Below, in pieces: positions 1 through 7,114 of a DNA stretch of 8,095 bases. The translations under genes were made by a program, and so were the position numbers. This DNA comes from Parafilimonas sp. (GTDB lineage Bacteria > Bacteroidota > Bacteroidia > Chitinophagales > Chitinophagaceae). How positions within the stretch are numbered: the stretch's first letter is position 1; each line of letters starts with the position of its first letter. The notes below the pieces were generated by a model. It saw only the letters and a program-made list of their open reading frames with translations. It was not told the origin of the DNA and did not search any database. The stretch spans positions 1 to 8,095 of the forward strand of contig JAHEZC010000089.1 of the NCBI GenBank assembly GCA_023251275.1. Reading direction: 5' to 3'.

Positions 1-303
1 AAGGTCTGCTCCCAGGTTAAATTCAACAGAAATATTACTGTTACCCAGTGAGCTTGAAGAAGAAATGGTACGGATCCCTGGAATGCCGTTGATCTGCTTT
101 TCCAAAGGTTCGGTGATCTGGCTTTCGATAATATCTGCATTGGCGCCTGTGTAAGATGTATTGACACTAATGATGGGCGGATCAATGGCCGGGTAATCCC
201 TTACTGCAAGAAAAGTGTAGCCCACCACGCCGAACAATACGATCATGATGTTCATCACAGTAGCGAAGACAGGCCTCTTTAGCGATAATTCAGATATATT
301 CAT
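1..303 (-). CDS. RND efflux pump inner-membrane permease (HAE1/AcrB type), N-terminal 101 codons only
   Basis: Proton-driven inner-membrane subunit of a tripartite efflux pump. The gene runs off the left edge, so only the N-terminus is visible. It begins MNISELSLKRPVFATVM; the basic KRP before the first membrane helix (about residues 13-33) is typical of the family. The start of the first periplasmic porter loop follows, with RDYPAIDPP, SYTGANADIIE, ITEPLEKQINGIPGI and a serine-rich stretch leading to ISVEFNLG, all hallmarks of HAE1-type pumps. The ATG at 303 has an unusually clear ribosome binding site for this window (AGGGAT, 308-313, minus strand). An ATG at 319 is out of frame and closes after nine codons. 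The gene lies 86 bases behind the adaptor gene and is surely co-transcribed with it. The substrate cannot be told, and the proton-relay residues lie outside the window. Confidence 0.94.
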   Translation of the reverse strand, partial: MNISELSLKRPVFATVMNIMIVLFGVVGYTFLAVRDYPAIDPPIISVNTSYTGANADIIESQITEPLEKQINGIPGIRTISSSSSLGNSNISVEFNLGADL

Positions 304-389
304 TGTAATCCCTGATCATGAAATATTATTTACCCACATATCCTTTTCATCAGTAAAATCCAATCCTCAATATTTTTGTCAATATTAGC

Positions 390-1451
390 TCACAACTCAT
401 CCAGTTTTTTTACTGTACGCACTTTCACAGGGTTATCAGGGCGTGTAAACAATACACCAGTGACCACCACAGTATCACCGGGGTTAATTCCTTTTACTAT
501 TTCCACAAGGCTTTGCTGCCTTATTCCTGTTGTTACATTCACAAATTGCGCTTTCCCATTCTTCACCAAAACCAATTGCTTATTTTTATCATCTGGAATA
601 ATAGAATTGGTAGGCGCCATTATTGCTTTTTTATCCACGTTTGCATTAACGTACACTTTTACAAATGCCCCGGGGTTGGCTTTTGCATTATCCTCGAGTA
701 ATACTCTTACTAACAAATTACGCGTCAAAGTATTAGCCCTGGGTTCGATTGCAATAACTCTTCCCCGATGCTTTACGCTGTCAGAAGCATCAATCTGCAT
801 GGTCACTATATTGCCGCGACTTACAAACTGAGCATATTCTTCAGGAAGAGTGAAGTCAACTTTCAACTGGTCAATCTGCTGCATGGTAGCAATGACCGTT
901 GAAGGAGTTACATACGCACCGGGACTAACCTGCCGCAGGCCGGCAACTCCGCTAAAAGGGGCATTAATTACTGTTTTATCTACTAAAGCCTGCGTATAAG
1001 CAATATCAGCTTTCAGACTGTTTACCTGGTTAAGTGCTGCATCATAATCTGCCTGGTTTACGCCGCTGATTGCCAGAAGTTTTCGCAGCCGCTCTTCAGT
1101 TAGTTGTGCAAGTTCCAATTGCACAGTGCTTTTTTTGACTTGCATCTGCAGGTCTTCATCATTGATTTTTGCGATAAGTGTTCCCTTCGAAATATAACTA
1201 CCTTCAGGAATATTCAGGTAAGTGATGCGACCGCTGACTTCAGGATGGAGTTCCACAGATTCATTTGCTATAATAGTTCCATTAGCCTCAATCACGTTTG
1301 ATATGCTCTTGTTTTCTGCAATGATGACATCAACAATAACAGGCTGATTTATATTTTTAGATGCGGGTGTTTTCTTATTGTTACATGAATGACATAAAAA
1401 AATTATCACTAAAAAAAGAGAAGGTATTTTAAGCCGTTGAAAAGAATGCAT
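390..1451 (-). CDS. RND efflux periplasmic adaptor (membrane-fusion protein), lipoprotein
   Basis: A 353-residue adaptor that would link the RND permease encoded just downstream to an outer-membrane channel. Residues 1-22 are a lipoprotein signal peptide ending HSC, so Cys23 is the probable lipidated residue; Ser before Cys is common in Bacteroidota. Order of parts: first lipoyl half at about 66-98 (HPEVSGRITYLNIPEGSYI), a short alpha-helical hairpin at 99-155, second lipoyl half at 158-190 (INAPFSGVAGLRQVSPGAYV), beta-barrel at about 195-270 (including ANPGAFVKVYV), and the membrane-proximal domain up to residue 345. The length fits the AcrA/MexA/MdtA family. The ATG at 1451 is the only start that gives a proper signal peptide; no clear Shine-Dalgarno precedes it. 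It is the first gene of the efflux pair. No regulator gene is visible next to it, and the drug or metal exported is unknown. Confidence 0.95.
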   Translation of the reverse strand: MHSFQRLKIPSLFLVIIFLCHSCNNKKTPASKNINQPVIVDVIIAENKSISNVIEANGTIIANESVELHPEVSGRITYLNIPEGSYISKGTLIAKINDEDLQMQVKKSTVQLELAQLTEERLRKLLAISGVNQADYDAALNQVNSLKADIAYTQALVDKTVINAPFSGVAGLRQVSPGAYVTPSTVIATMQQIDQLKVDFTLPEEYAQFVSRGNIVTMQIDASDSVKHRGRVIAIEPRANTLTRNLLVRVLLEDNAKANPGAFVKVYVNANVDKKAIMAPTNSIIPDDKNKQLVLVKNGKAQFVNVTTGIRQQSLVEIVKGINPGDTVVVTGVLFTRPDNPVKVRTVKKLDEL

Positions 1452-1522
1452 CGCTATATTTTTATATTTCGGATGGCTTGAGAAATAAAGATAAAGACAT
1501 TTAAAAACATTGCTTATTCATT

Positions 1523-1551
1523 TGCAGTCCGTATCACAATTTTGGTCTGCA
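1523..1551. repeat. imperfect inverted repeat between the 815-residue gene and the efflux adaptor gene
   Basis: TGCAGTCC (1523-1530) is mirrored by GGTCTGCA (1544-1551) with one T-T mismatch and a 13-base AT-rich centre. It lies in the 129-base gap upstream of the efflux adaptor start. It could be an operator for a regulator of the pump or a weak hairpin ending the upstream transcript. There is no U-tract directly after the stem on the minus strand, so a standard intrinsic terminator is unlikely. A sequence near the Bacteroidota -7 consensus, TATCTTTA, sits at 1486-1493 on the minus strand, between the repeat and the gene, but no convincing -33 element partners it. Seen in sequence; the function is a guess. 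Confidence 0.25.
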
Positions 1552-1580
1552 GTTGCACATAAAATTTTTTGCCGCAAACA

Positions 1581-4028
1581 TCATTCTATGGTTTTTATTA
1601 TTCTTGTTAGCTTTCCGTCTGCACTTACCCCTTCTAAAATTACCCTGAAACTGCCGGTAATATCATTATTATAAAAAGGAATTTTTATCACGTGGTTTTC
1701 CGGTGTTGTCAGTATCATGGGGTTCCAGTAAAGGGTGGAGCGCAGATCCTGCATTTCGTTGCGCTGATCGAATGTTCCATAATTAGGCGAATAAAATTCT
1801 TTGAGTGGCGTATAACCGTAAATAAGTTTATAAGGCAATCCTTTACCCGGTTTGTTTACTATATCACCACCCTTTCTCGTATATATTGCAATAGCGCCAC
1901 CTGCGCCTCCTCCTCCAAAACCACCAATGAATGGTGGCCGAAATACTTTTATATAAGCAATATCACTCATACTGAGATTTGTAACCTGGTCTGTGCTGAC
2001 AGGTATTTCATCCATATATATTTGTGGTGTGGAGCCACGCCAGGAAAGCGAGTTTTGTCCGCCCGCTGTATTTGCTGCAGTGATCATCAGGCCTGCAACT
2101 CTTCCCTGCAGGTATGTAAGCACATTGTAAGCAGCCTTTGATCCAACATCATTCAATACATCGAATTGGACGGCATCTCCGCCGCTGAAAAGACCGGAAG
2201 TATATTTATCATCCAATATTTCCATCGGACTTTTTGTTTTGCTTTTTACGATTACGCCCGGTAAAGTTGTTCCTTCCAGCAACTTTGCAAGCTTTGCCTG
2301 TTCTGATGCGAGGTAACTGCTATATGCATCTCCTGCTGTATCAATAAGAGAATAAATGAAACTGTTTTTGTCAACCTGAACTTTTTTGGGAGAGCTGACT
2401 GTGCCTGCATTAAAAATAACTTCAGTTGAATTGGCTAAGTCCTTTGTTCCCGCAAACTGGTAAAAAACTTTAATTGTATCAAAAAATACATAATCCGGTT
2501 GTAAGAACGATCCATCTTTATCAATTGGAAGTGTAAGTATCTGGCGTTGGGTGGTATCTTTGGGACTTACAATAGCCAGCAGAGCGCCTGTACCCCTTAA
2601 CAGTTCCGGTGAGGCGCCATACACTTTTCCTCCAAAGGCGAGATATGAACTATCCCGTGGATATTTAACAGCGGGCATTTTCCCCTGAACTATTTCTTCC
2701 CAATGATATTTTCTCCATCCGTTGGTCAGCATCAAAAGATCAAGATGTTGGGCTATGCTGTCACTGCTATTGAAAAAATACCTCGAAGGATGATATACAA
2801 AACCTTTTAAATCCCCGGTAAGCATCAGGCGGGAAATAATATCATCCGTACTGTCCATTCCTATACCTGCATCAGTAATTGCGACTGAAAGATTTGCTGC
2901 AATATTTTCAGGCATGCTGATTACTAAAACGTTTCTTGCACGTTTAGATGTGCCGAGAACAGAAAATCCGACTTCGGGCTCAAAATGGTAATCATCGTTA
3001 TTTATAAATGTAATGCGTTCGGCTACAGGAACCCAATCAGAATCAAACAACGTGACCTGCAAAATACCCGATGGCAATTCTGCTGTAGGAATCGAGCCTC
3101 CGGCCATAGGCGTAGCCTCCAGGTTAATGCTTGCCAGATACACAAGTGACTGCTGTAAGGTGGCTATAATATGCAGGTCATGAAAACTTGCAGGAGCATT
3201 ATCTGATCTCCTGATAAGAAATCCTGCCATACCGCGTGATGGATGTATTTCAAGCGTTGCACCGGCATTTTTTATTGCGGGCAAATCGGTCTGGTAAACT
3301 GTCCCTTTTTCATCTTTCCATTTAGCCGAATAGCTTTCTCCCTGCCCGGGCTCCAGGTAAAAAAACCCCATGCCATCATGTATGCTCCGGATGCTGTCCA
3401 GTATTGCGCCTTTATGGTTTACCACTGCTCCTTTTATATTCACCGGCATTCCGTAAATATCTGTTGCCTTAAATGCTACCTTACTTTTAATACCGGCAAT
3501 GCAATCGCCGCCTTCAGGAAAAAAATTAATGACTGGAATATTTTGTTTCGCAACATTTTTTAGTGACGGCTGTTTTGTTTGAATGATACGAATATCTTTA
3601 TTATAACAAAAAGCTGTGTCAAAATTCAGCATCCATTTTGTGTAAGCTTTTATATGCATTGCTTTGCCTGCATAATCGGAAGGGATATCAAATTGTCCGC
3701 GGGCAGATGCCTGCACTACAGGTGATATAAAGTGAATGAGAACAGCTCCGTCTGCATCTGTAAAATCTATGTATAAAGATTTACTGATCTCAGAAATATC
3801 CAGACCTGCCATAAGGTATGCTTTGAACCAGATGGTTTCACCCGGGGAATAGGCAGGTTTATCGAACTGTATGTACATGCGCTCCTGCTGAAAATTACTG
3901 CTGAACTTACTAATATTATTCTGCACAGTTTGAAGCGTAATAGGTTGTGCAAGGCCGCTCGTAGCTTGCAGCCCGGTTAAAATCAGCAATAAGATTATTA
4001 GTTGGGTATTAGATGAACGATAGCGCAT
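1581..4028 (-). CDS. secreted MG2-domain protein with C-terminal TonB plug domain and no beta-barrel; function unknown
   Basis: An 815-residue envelope protein. Residues 1-27 form a Sec signal peptide (hydrophobic run IILLLILTGL, cut near GLA-QP). Residues 50-135 resemble the macroglobulin MG2 domain (YIQFDKPAYSPGETIWFKAY). Residues 160-345 look like further beta-sandwich units (NFFPEGGDCIAG). A conserved-looking TNGWRKYHWEEI follows at 435-446, then a carboxypeptidase-regulatory-like beta domain at about 460-545. Residues 610-720 read as a TonB plug like that of SusC: YLQGRVAGLMIT, QIYMDEIPVS, IAYIKVFRPPF and a glycine-rich GAGGAIAIYTRKG. The tail (760-815) holds STLYWNP and FYNNDITGSFRVILEG. 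Only about 95 residues follow the plug, far too few for the usual 22-strand barrel, so it is not a transporter by itself. From memory, proteins of this build recur in Bacteroidota without an assigned role; protein capture or envelope assembly are possible. It has its own gene-free region upstream. Confidence 0.9.
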   Translation of the reverse strand: MRYRSSNTQLIILLLILTGLQATSGLAQPITLQTVQNNISKFSSNFQQERMYIQFDKPAYSPGETIWFKAYLMAGLDISEISKSLYIDFTDADGAVLIHFISPVVQASARGQFDIPSDYAGKAMHIKAYTKWMLNFDTAFCYNKDIRIIQTKQPSLKNVAKQNIPVINFFPEGGDCIAGIKSKVAFKATDIYGMPVNIKGAVVNHKGAILDSIRSIHDGMGFFYLEPGQGESYSAKWKDEKGTVYQTDLPAIKNAGATLEIHPSRGMAGFLIRRSDNAPASFHDLHIIATLQQSLVYLASINLEATPMAGGSIPTAELPSGILQVTLFDSDWVPVAERITFINNDDYHFEPEVGFSVLGTSKRARNVLVISMPENIAANLSVAITDAGIGMDSTDDIISRLMLTGDLKGFVYHPSRYFFNSSDSIAQHLDLLMLTNGWRKYHWEEIVQGKMPAVKYPRDSSYLAFGGKVYGASPELLRGTGALLAIVSPKDTTQRQILTLPIDKDGSFLQPDYVFFDTIKVFYQFAGTKDLANSTEVIFNAGTVSSPKKVQVDKNSFIYSLIDTAGDAYSSYLASEQAKLAKLLEGTTLPGVIVKSKTKSPMEILDDKYTSGLFSGGDAVQFDVLNDVGSKAAYNVLTYLQGRVAGLMITAANTAGGQNSLSWRGSTPQIYMDEIPVSTDQVTNLSMSDIAYIKVFRPPFIGGFGGGGAGGAIAIYTRKGGDIVNKPGKGLPYKLIYGYTPLKEFYSPNYGTFDQRNEMQDLRSTLYWNPMILTTPENHVIKIPFYNNDITGSFRVILEGVSADGKLTRIIKTIE

Positions 4029-4060
4029 ACAATTCAGTCAGCTATAAAAAAATTGAACGT

Positions 4061-4075
4061 TGTTACAAAATAACA
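4061..4075. promoter_or_regulatory. perfect inverted repeat TGTTA-N5-TAACA in front of the 815-residue gene
   Basis: TGTTACAAAATAACA has two exact five-base arms around CAAAA, 33 bases upstream of the ATG at 4028. It overlaps TTATTTTG (4066-4073, minus strand), a near match to the Bacteroidota -7 element TAnnTTTG, though no -33 element is found at the usual distance. A regulator bound here would block or control the promoter of the minus-strand gene. The shape recalls operators of dimeric helix-turn-helix proteins such as the Crp/Fnr superfamily, but it is not the classical TGTGA-N6-TCACA. Short repeats of this kind also arise by chance in AT-rich DNA. Confidence 0.3.
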
Positions 4076-4093
4076 TCTATATTTTGCAAAGCA

Positions 4094-4105
4094 GTTAATC
4101 TTAAC
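4094..4105. repeat. 12-base inverted repeat GTTAATCTTAAC in the divergent intergenic region
   Basis: Two exact arms GTTAA and TTAAC around TC, 18 bases from the TGTTA repeat at 4061-4075, with a TTTGCAAA palindrome (4083-4090) between them. The three dyads lie in the 175-base stretch between the minus-strand 815-residue gene and the plus-strand kinase remnant. Together they suggest a control region, but none matches a motif I can name. The rest of 4029-4203 shows only AT-rich DNA; a weak plus-strand promoter-like pair is TTTG (4146-4149) and TACTTTAT (4167-4174). Confidence 0.2.
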
Positions 4106-4203
4106 AATACTGCAACATACATGTTTGATCGCTTTTAAAAATCATTTTGCTTAGAATAAATGTAAATACTTTATTCATTATTTTCATCTAAAAATTTGCA
4201 GGA

Positions 4204-4409
4204 ATGATACTTCCGTACATTCCGTCTAATGGAGGCGACAGGCTTGCAGAATTGTTTGGCTATGCGATATTGGATACCCCATCCGAACAGGAATTCCAGG
4301 AAGTGGTATGGGTTTGTTTTTGATAACACAATTTTTGAAAAAGAATAACGGGAACCTTAATATTAAAAGTGAACCCGGCATAGGAACAAGCATTAGTTTC
4401 TCCTTATGA
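4204..4409 (+). pseudogene. remnant of a GAF-domain sensor histidine kinase, middle deleted and frame broken
   Basis: Two readable pieces of one kinase gene lie in different frames. Piece one, from the ATG at 4204, contains GGDRLAELFGYAILDTPSEQ and then EFQEVV. This is the familiar opening of GAF sensors (ERLxAL..Y.ILDT..E..FDDI). That frame stops at the TGA at 4321-4323 after 39 codons. Piece two, in another frame from about 4299 to the TGA at 4407-4409, reads GSGMGLFLITQFLKKNNGN then SEPGIGTSISFSL. This is the G2 box and last strand of a HATPase_c domain, with a normal kinase end. The GAF core, the HisKA phospho-acceptor helix and the N and G1 boxes are missing, which in such proteins is at least several hundred residues. 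The best reading is one internal out-of-frame deletion. The remnant cannot be a kinase. It ends one base before the first possible start of the serine hydrolase, which may once have been in its operon. Confidence 0.75.
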
Positions 4410-4443
4410 AATGTTTTTAATTCTTCATGATAAAATAAACTGC

Positions 4444-5319
4444 ATGCGCCTAATTTTTTGTTTCATTCTGCTATTGTGTTGTTTAAAATCAACGGCTCAA
4501 AAAAAAGACAGGAAACTTGAAGCGCAGATATTAAATTTAATCAGCGGATTTCATGGAGATATTGGAGTGTATATACATGACCTGAAGCGTAACAAATTTG
4601 TTGCAATAAATGCAGATACTATTTTCCCAACTGCCAGCATTGTAAAAATTCCCATTTTGATTGGTGTAATGGATAAGATACAGAAAGGAGAACTCAACTA
4701 TCATCAAAGATTGACCTATACTGATTCTCTTTTTTATGATGAGGGAGATGACATACTTTCTAATTTTAAAAGCGTTGCTACAATTGAATTAAGCAAAGTG
4801 ATCATGCTGATGCTTACCATCAGTGATAACTGCGCCAGTCTGTGGCTGCAGGGATTAAGCGGAGGAGGTGTAAGAATAAATCAAATACTCGACAGCCTTG
4901 GTTTTAAAAGCACGAGAGTAAACAGCCGTACGCCTGGCAGGGAATCATACAGGGCTGAATATGGATGGGGACAAACAACGCCACAGGAAATAGCAACGCT
5001 CATGGAAAAAATTGCGCATGGGGAAATTCTCAGTAAAAATTCGGGTGAAAAAATGCTGAGATTACTCGGCAGGCAATATTGGGATGAAGAAGCTATTTCG
5101 CAAATACCAGCCGGCGTTTTTGTTGCCGATAAAAACGGCGCTGTTGATGCCAGCCGCAACGAAGTGATCTACGTGAACAGCAAAAATAATCCGTATATCT
5201 TCAGCATTTTTACCAAAAATAATATTGATACAAGCTGGGAACCCGATAATGAAGCATGGGTTCTTACAAGAAAATTATCAGCCTTGCTATGGAAATATTA
5301 TAATCCGAAAAGCGAATAA
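4444..5319 (+). CDS. secreted class A beta-lactamase-like serine hydrolase (PF13354 type)
   Basis: A 291-residue exported enzyme of the serine beta-lactamase/DD-peptidase fold. Signal peptide MRLIFCFILLLCCLKSTAQ, cut near Ala18. Numbered from this start, the nucleophile motif SxxK is Ser65-Ile-Val-Lys68 (in PTASIVK). The second motif is Ser127-Asp-Asn129 (SDNCA). The third motif, usually K-[ST]-G, reads Lys230-Asn-Gly232 in ADKNGAVDASRNEV. GRES...GWGQTTPQEIATLM lies where the omega loop and following helix belong, but which Glu acts as general base is unclear. Length is normal for class A. The ATG at 4444 gives a clean signal peptide. An in-frame ATG at 4411, one base after the kinase remnant stop, would add 11 residues (MFLILHDKINC) and cannot be excluded. 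The fold is confident; true antibiotic hydrolysis is not, because of the altered third motif. A peptidoglycan or other amide/ester substrate is also possible. Confidence 0.87.
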   Translation: MRLIFCFILLLCCLKSTAQKKDRKLEAQILNLISGFHGDIGVYIHDLKRNKFVAINADTIFPTASIVKIPILIGVMDKIQKGELNYHQRLTYTDSLFYDEGDDILSNFKSVATIELSKVIMLMLTISDNCASLWLQGLSGGGVRINQILDSLGFKSTRVNSRTPGRESYRAEYGWGQTTPQEIATLMEKIAHGEILSKNSGEKMLRLLGRQYWDEEAISQIPAGVFVADKNGAVDASRNEVIYVNSKNNPYIFSIFTKNNIDTSWEPDNEAWVLTRKLSALLWKYYNPKSE

Positions 5320-5352
5320 GTCATTTATGTGAATCCTCCATTCTTTGCCCGT

Positions 5353-7032
5353 TTACTTGCTTTGCATTTCATCTACGCCCAACCAGTTTTCCGGTATCCC
5401 GCCGGTAATGAATTTTGCCGCTTTGGCGAGAAAAAAATTTACCGTGAGGTCATTGGGGTTCGCTTCAGAAACAAACTGGAAAGCTATAAAAGCTTTAGTG
5501 AAAGATTTATTTAAATAATTTATCATACCATCATTAAAAGTTGCAAGCGTTGTAATTTTATTTTGCAGTTGCATTGGTGCATCACCATTGAAGCATTCAT
5601 AAATATCCAGTGGTTCCTGTTTTCCTTTTACCCGTACTTTTCCCAAAGGACGCAAATAAAAATTTTCAGGCGCCATTATTTGCTGAAGAGTAGCATTACT
5701 GATAATAATACCTGACTTATAATATTTGGTGAGGCTTTCAATGCGGGAAGCTGTATTTACAGTATCTGAAATTGTAGTCGCATCCAGGCGATCCTGGTCA
5801 CCTGTAATACCCATAATAAGCGGCCCGGTATGCATCCCTATGCCTATTTGTATCGGCGACTGTTGATTTAACTGACGTTGATTATTGAATTCCTGTACAG
5901 CTTTTTGCATATCAATCGCTGCCGAGAGTGCGTCTGATGCATTATCGGGAAATATTGCCATAATAGCATCGCCCAGGTATTGATTAATAAAACCATTATG
6001 TTTACGGATAATAGGTCCGATGAGCTCATTGAAAGAACATACAAAACTGAAATTTTCTTCAGGTGTCATTTTTTCAGAAAAAGTGGTATAATCTCTTATA
6101 TCGGAAAAAAGAACGGTTACAATCTTTTCTACCTGGTCACCGAGACGTATATCGGTTATTACTTCATGTCCCAATGATCGAATAAATTCATGGGGAACAA
6201 ATTTGCCGGTTACCTCATAAATGCGACGCATCGCCTGCTCTTTTTCATTGGCTTCGCGAATATTTCTTTCATAAAGCAAAGCGCTCTCTATTGCGGCAGA
6301 AGATTGAAGCGAAAGCGTGGTAAGCAGTTTGAGATCAGCAGCAGAGTATTGCACCGGCTCATAACTTGCGAGGATAATCACACCCATGATCCTGTGCTTC
6401 ACTTTCAGCGCTGAATAAATCAATGATTTTATGGTTGGCAACAATATACCTGCTTCAGTTAATTGTGCAAAGTCATCTAATATTTCTGATTGACCGCTGA
6501 ATATAATCTTCCTCAAAAGCCCGATATGGGTGTTGATCTTTTCATCATCAAAAAATAATTCTCCTTTCGAAGCAATTACCTGCAGTTGTTTACTGTTTTC
6601 GTCCCACATGATAACCGCAGCGTTGTCCGATTTGATCACACGGCTTGTTTCTTCCAAAGCAATTTGAGCAATAGAGTTTGCCCCGATAGTTTCCGCCAGT
6701 TTTTCCGAAAAATTAAATATCAGGTTTACTTCCTGGTATAAATTCAACACTTCATTGCCCAGCTTCTTTTTCTCGGCTTCTTTTTCTGACAAAACAATAA
6801 GAAGGCGTGCTACGATGGCTGCTTTTTCATCTCCCTTTACCCAACCGATGATTTCATCGTCAACTAATACGGGTTGTTGATGATTTATCTCTATCCCTGC
6901 ATCTCCAATCAATATTTTTCCATTATCATCTTCAATGCATACCTCAGCTTTTATTTCCTTTATCAATGAAAGAACAAGAGCTGAAGCATCATTCTTTTTA
7001 GAGACAATATTTTTAAGATTCAATCTCGCCAT
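5353..7032 (-). CDS. soluble GAF-domain class III adenylate/guanylate cyclase
   Basis: A 559-residue cytoplasmic protein expected to make a cyclic nucleotide (cAMP most likely). No membrane segment is seen. Residues 1-75 are a small unrecognised domain, 76-105 a charged helix (SEKEAEKKKLGNEV), 105-250 a GAF domain (ALEETSRVIKSDNAAVIMW through SSAAIESALLYERN), and 250-275 a helical linker. The class III catalytic domain spans about 300-475. It shows both metal-binding Asp (Asp311 in FSDIRDYT, Asp355 in YLGDAIM) and the transition-state Asn426 and Arg430 (DTVNTASRIE). The base-recognition pair is Gln351 and Thr419. Thr fits subclass IIIb adenylyl cyclases; Gln replaces the usual Lys. The tail (490-559) is TPR-like and ends NWLGVDEMQSK, like the WDGV..M..K end of other IIIb cyclases. 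The ATG at 7032 is preferred over a TTG two codons upstream. It is the last gene of a receiver-rich operon and converges with the hydrolase, with a 33-base gap and no visible terminator. Confidence 0.94.
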   Translation of the reverse strand: MARLNLKNIVSKKNDASALVLSLIKEIKAEVCIEDDNGKILIGDAGIEINHQQPVLVDDEIIGWVKGDEKAAIVARLLIVLSEKEAEKKKLGNEVLNLYQEVNLIFNFSEKLAETIGANSIAQIALEETSRVIKSDNAAVIMWDENSKQLQVIASKGELFFDDEKINTHIGLLRKIIFSGQSEILDDFAQLTEAGILLPTIKSLIYSALKVKHRIMGVIILASYEPVQYSAADLKLLTTLSLQSSAAIESALLYERNIREANEKEQAMRRIYEVTGKFVPHEFIRSLGHEVITDIRLGDQVEKIVTVLFSDIRDYTTFSEKMTPEENFSFVCSFNELIGPIIRKHNGFINQYLGDAIMAIFPDNASDALSAAIDMQKAVQEFNNQRQLNQQSPIQIGIGMHTGPLIMGITGDQDRLDATTISDTVNTASRIESLTKYYKSGIIISNATLQQIMAPENFYLRPLGKVRVKGKQEPLDIYECFNGDAPMQLQNKITTLATFNDGMINYLNKSFTKAFIAFQFVSEANPNDLTVNFFLAKAAKFITGGIPENWLGVDEMQSK

Positions 7033-7114
7033 AAACAAGGAATGGAAAAATTAATAACAGCAATAAATTATTATTATTTAAGAAGGTCATTTGTGCGTAA
7101 AAGAAGGAATATAA

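Noticed and set aside
367..386. Direct repeat TCAATATT twice in the gap between adaptor and permease genes
   Set aside because: Eight AT-rich bases repeated 12 apart is expected by chance here, and no function is suggested.
376..831. 151-codon open frame on the plus strand
   Set aside because: It lies wholly antisense to the efflux adaptor, whose domain structure is clear; the translation is low-complexity Thr/Ser/Phe-rich and resembles no family.
1692..2141. 149-codon open frame on the plus strand
   Set aside because: Antisense to the plug domain of the 815-residue protein; the peptide is Cys-rich with no recognisable motif or start context.
3243..3563. 106-codon open frame on the plus strand
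   Set aside because: Antisense to a well-supported coding region; a shadow frame.
4204..4323. A genuine 39-residue small protein
   Set aside because: Its first 34 residues match the opening of GAF sensor proteins and the remainder is a frame-shifted reading of a kinase G2 box, so a gene remnant explains it better.
4881..5159. 92-codon open frame on the minus strand
   Set aside because: Opposite the serine hydrolase active-site region, which is plainly the real coding strand.
5320..5352. Terminator between the convergent hydrolase and cyclase genes
   Set aside because: The 33-base gap and its flanks show no GC stem followed by a T-run on either strand.
7033..7038. TTG start two codons upstream of the cyclase ATG
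   Set aside because: The ATG at 7032 is close by and starts a normal sequence (MARLNLKN); nothing favours the rarer start.
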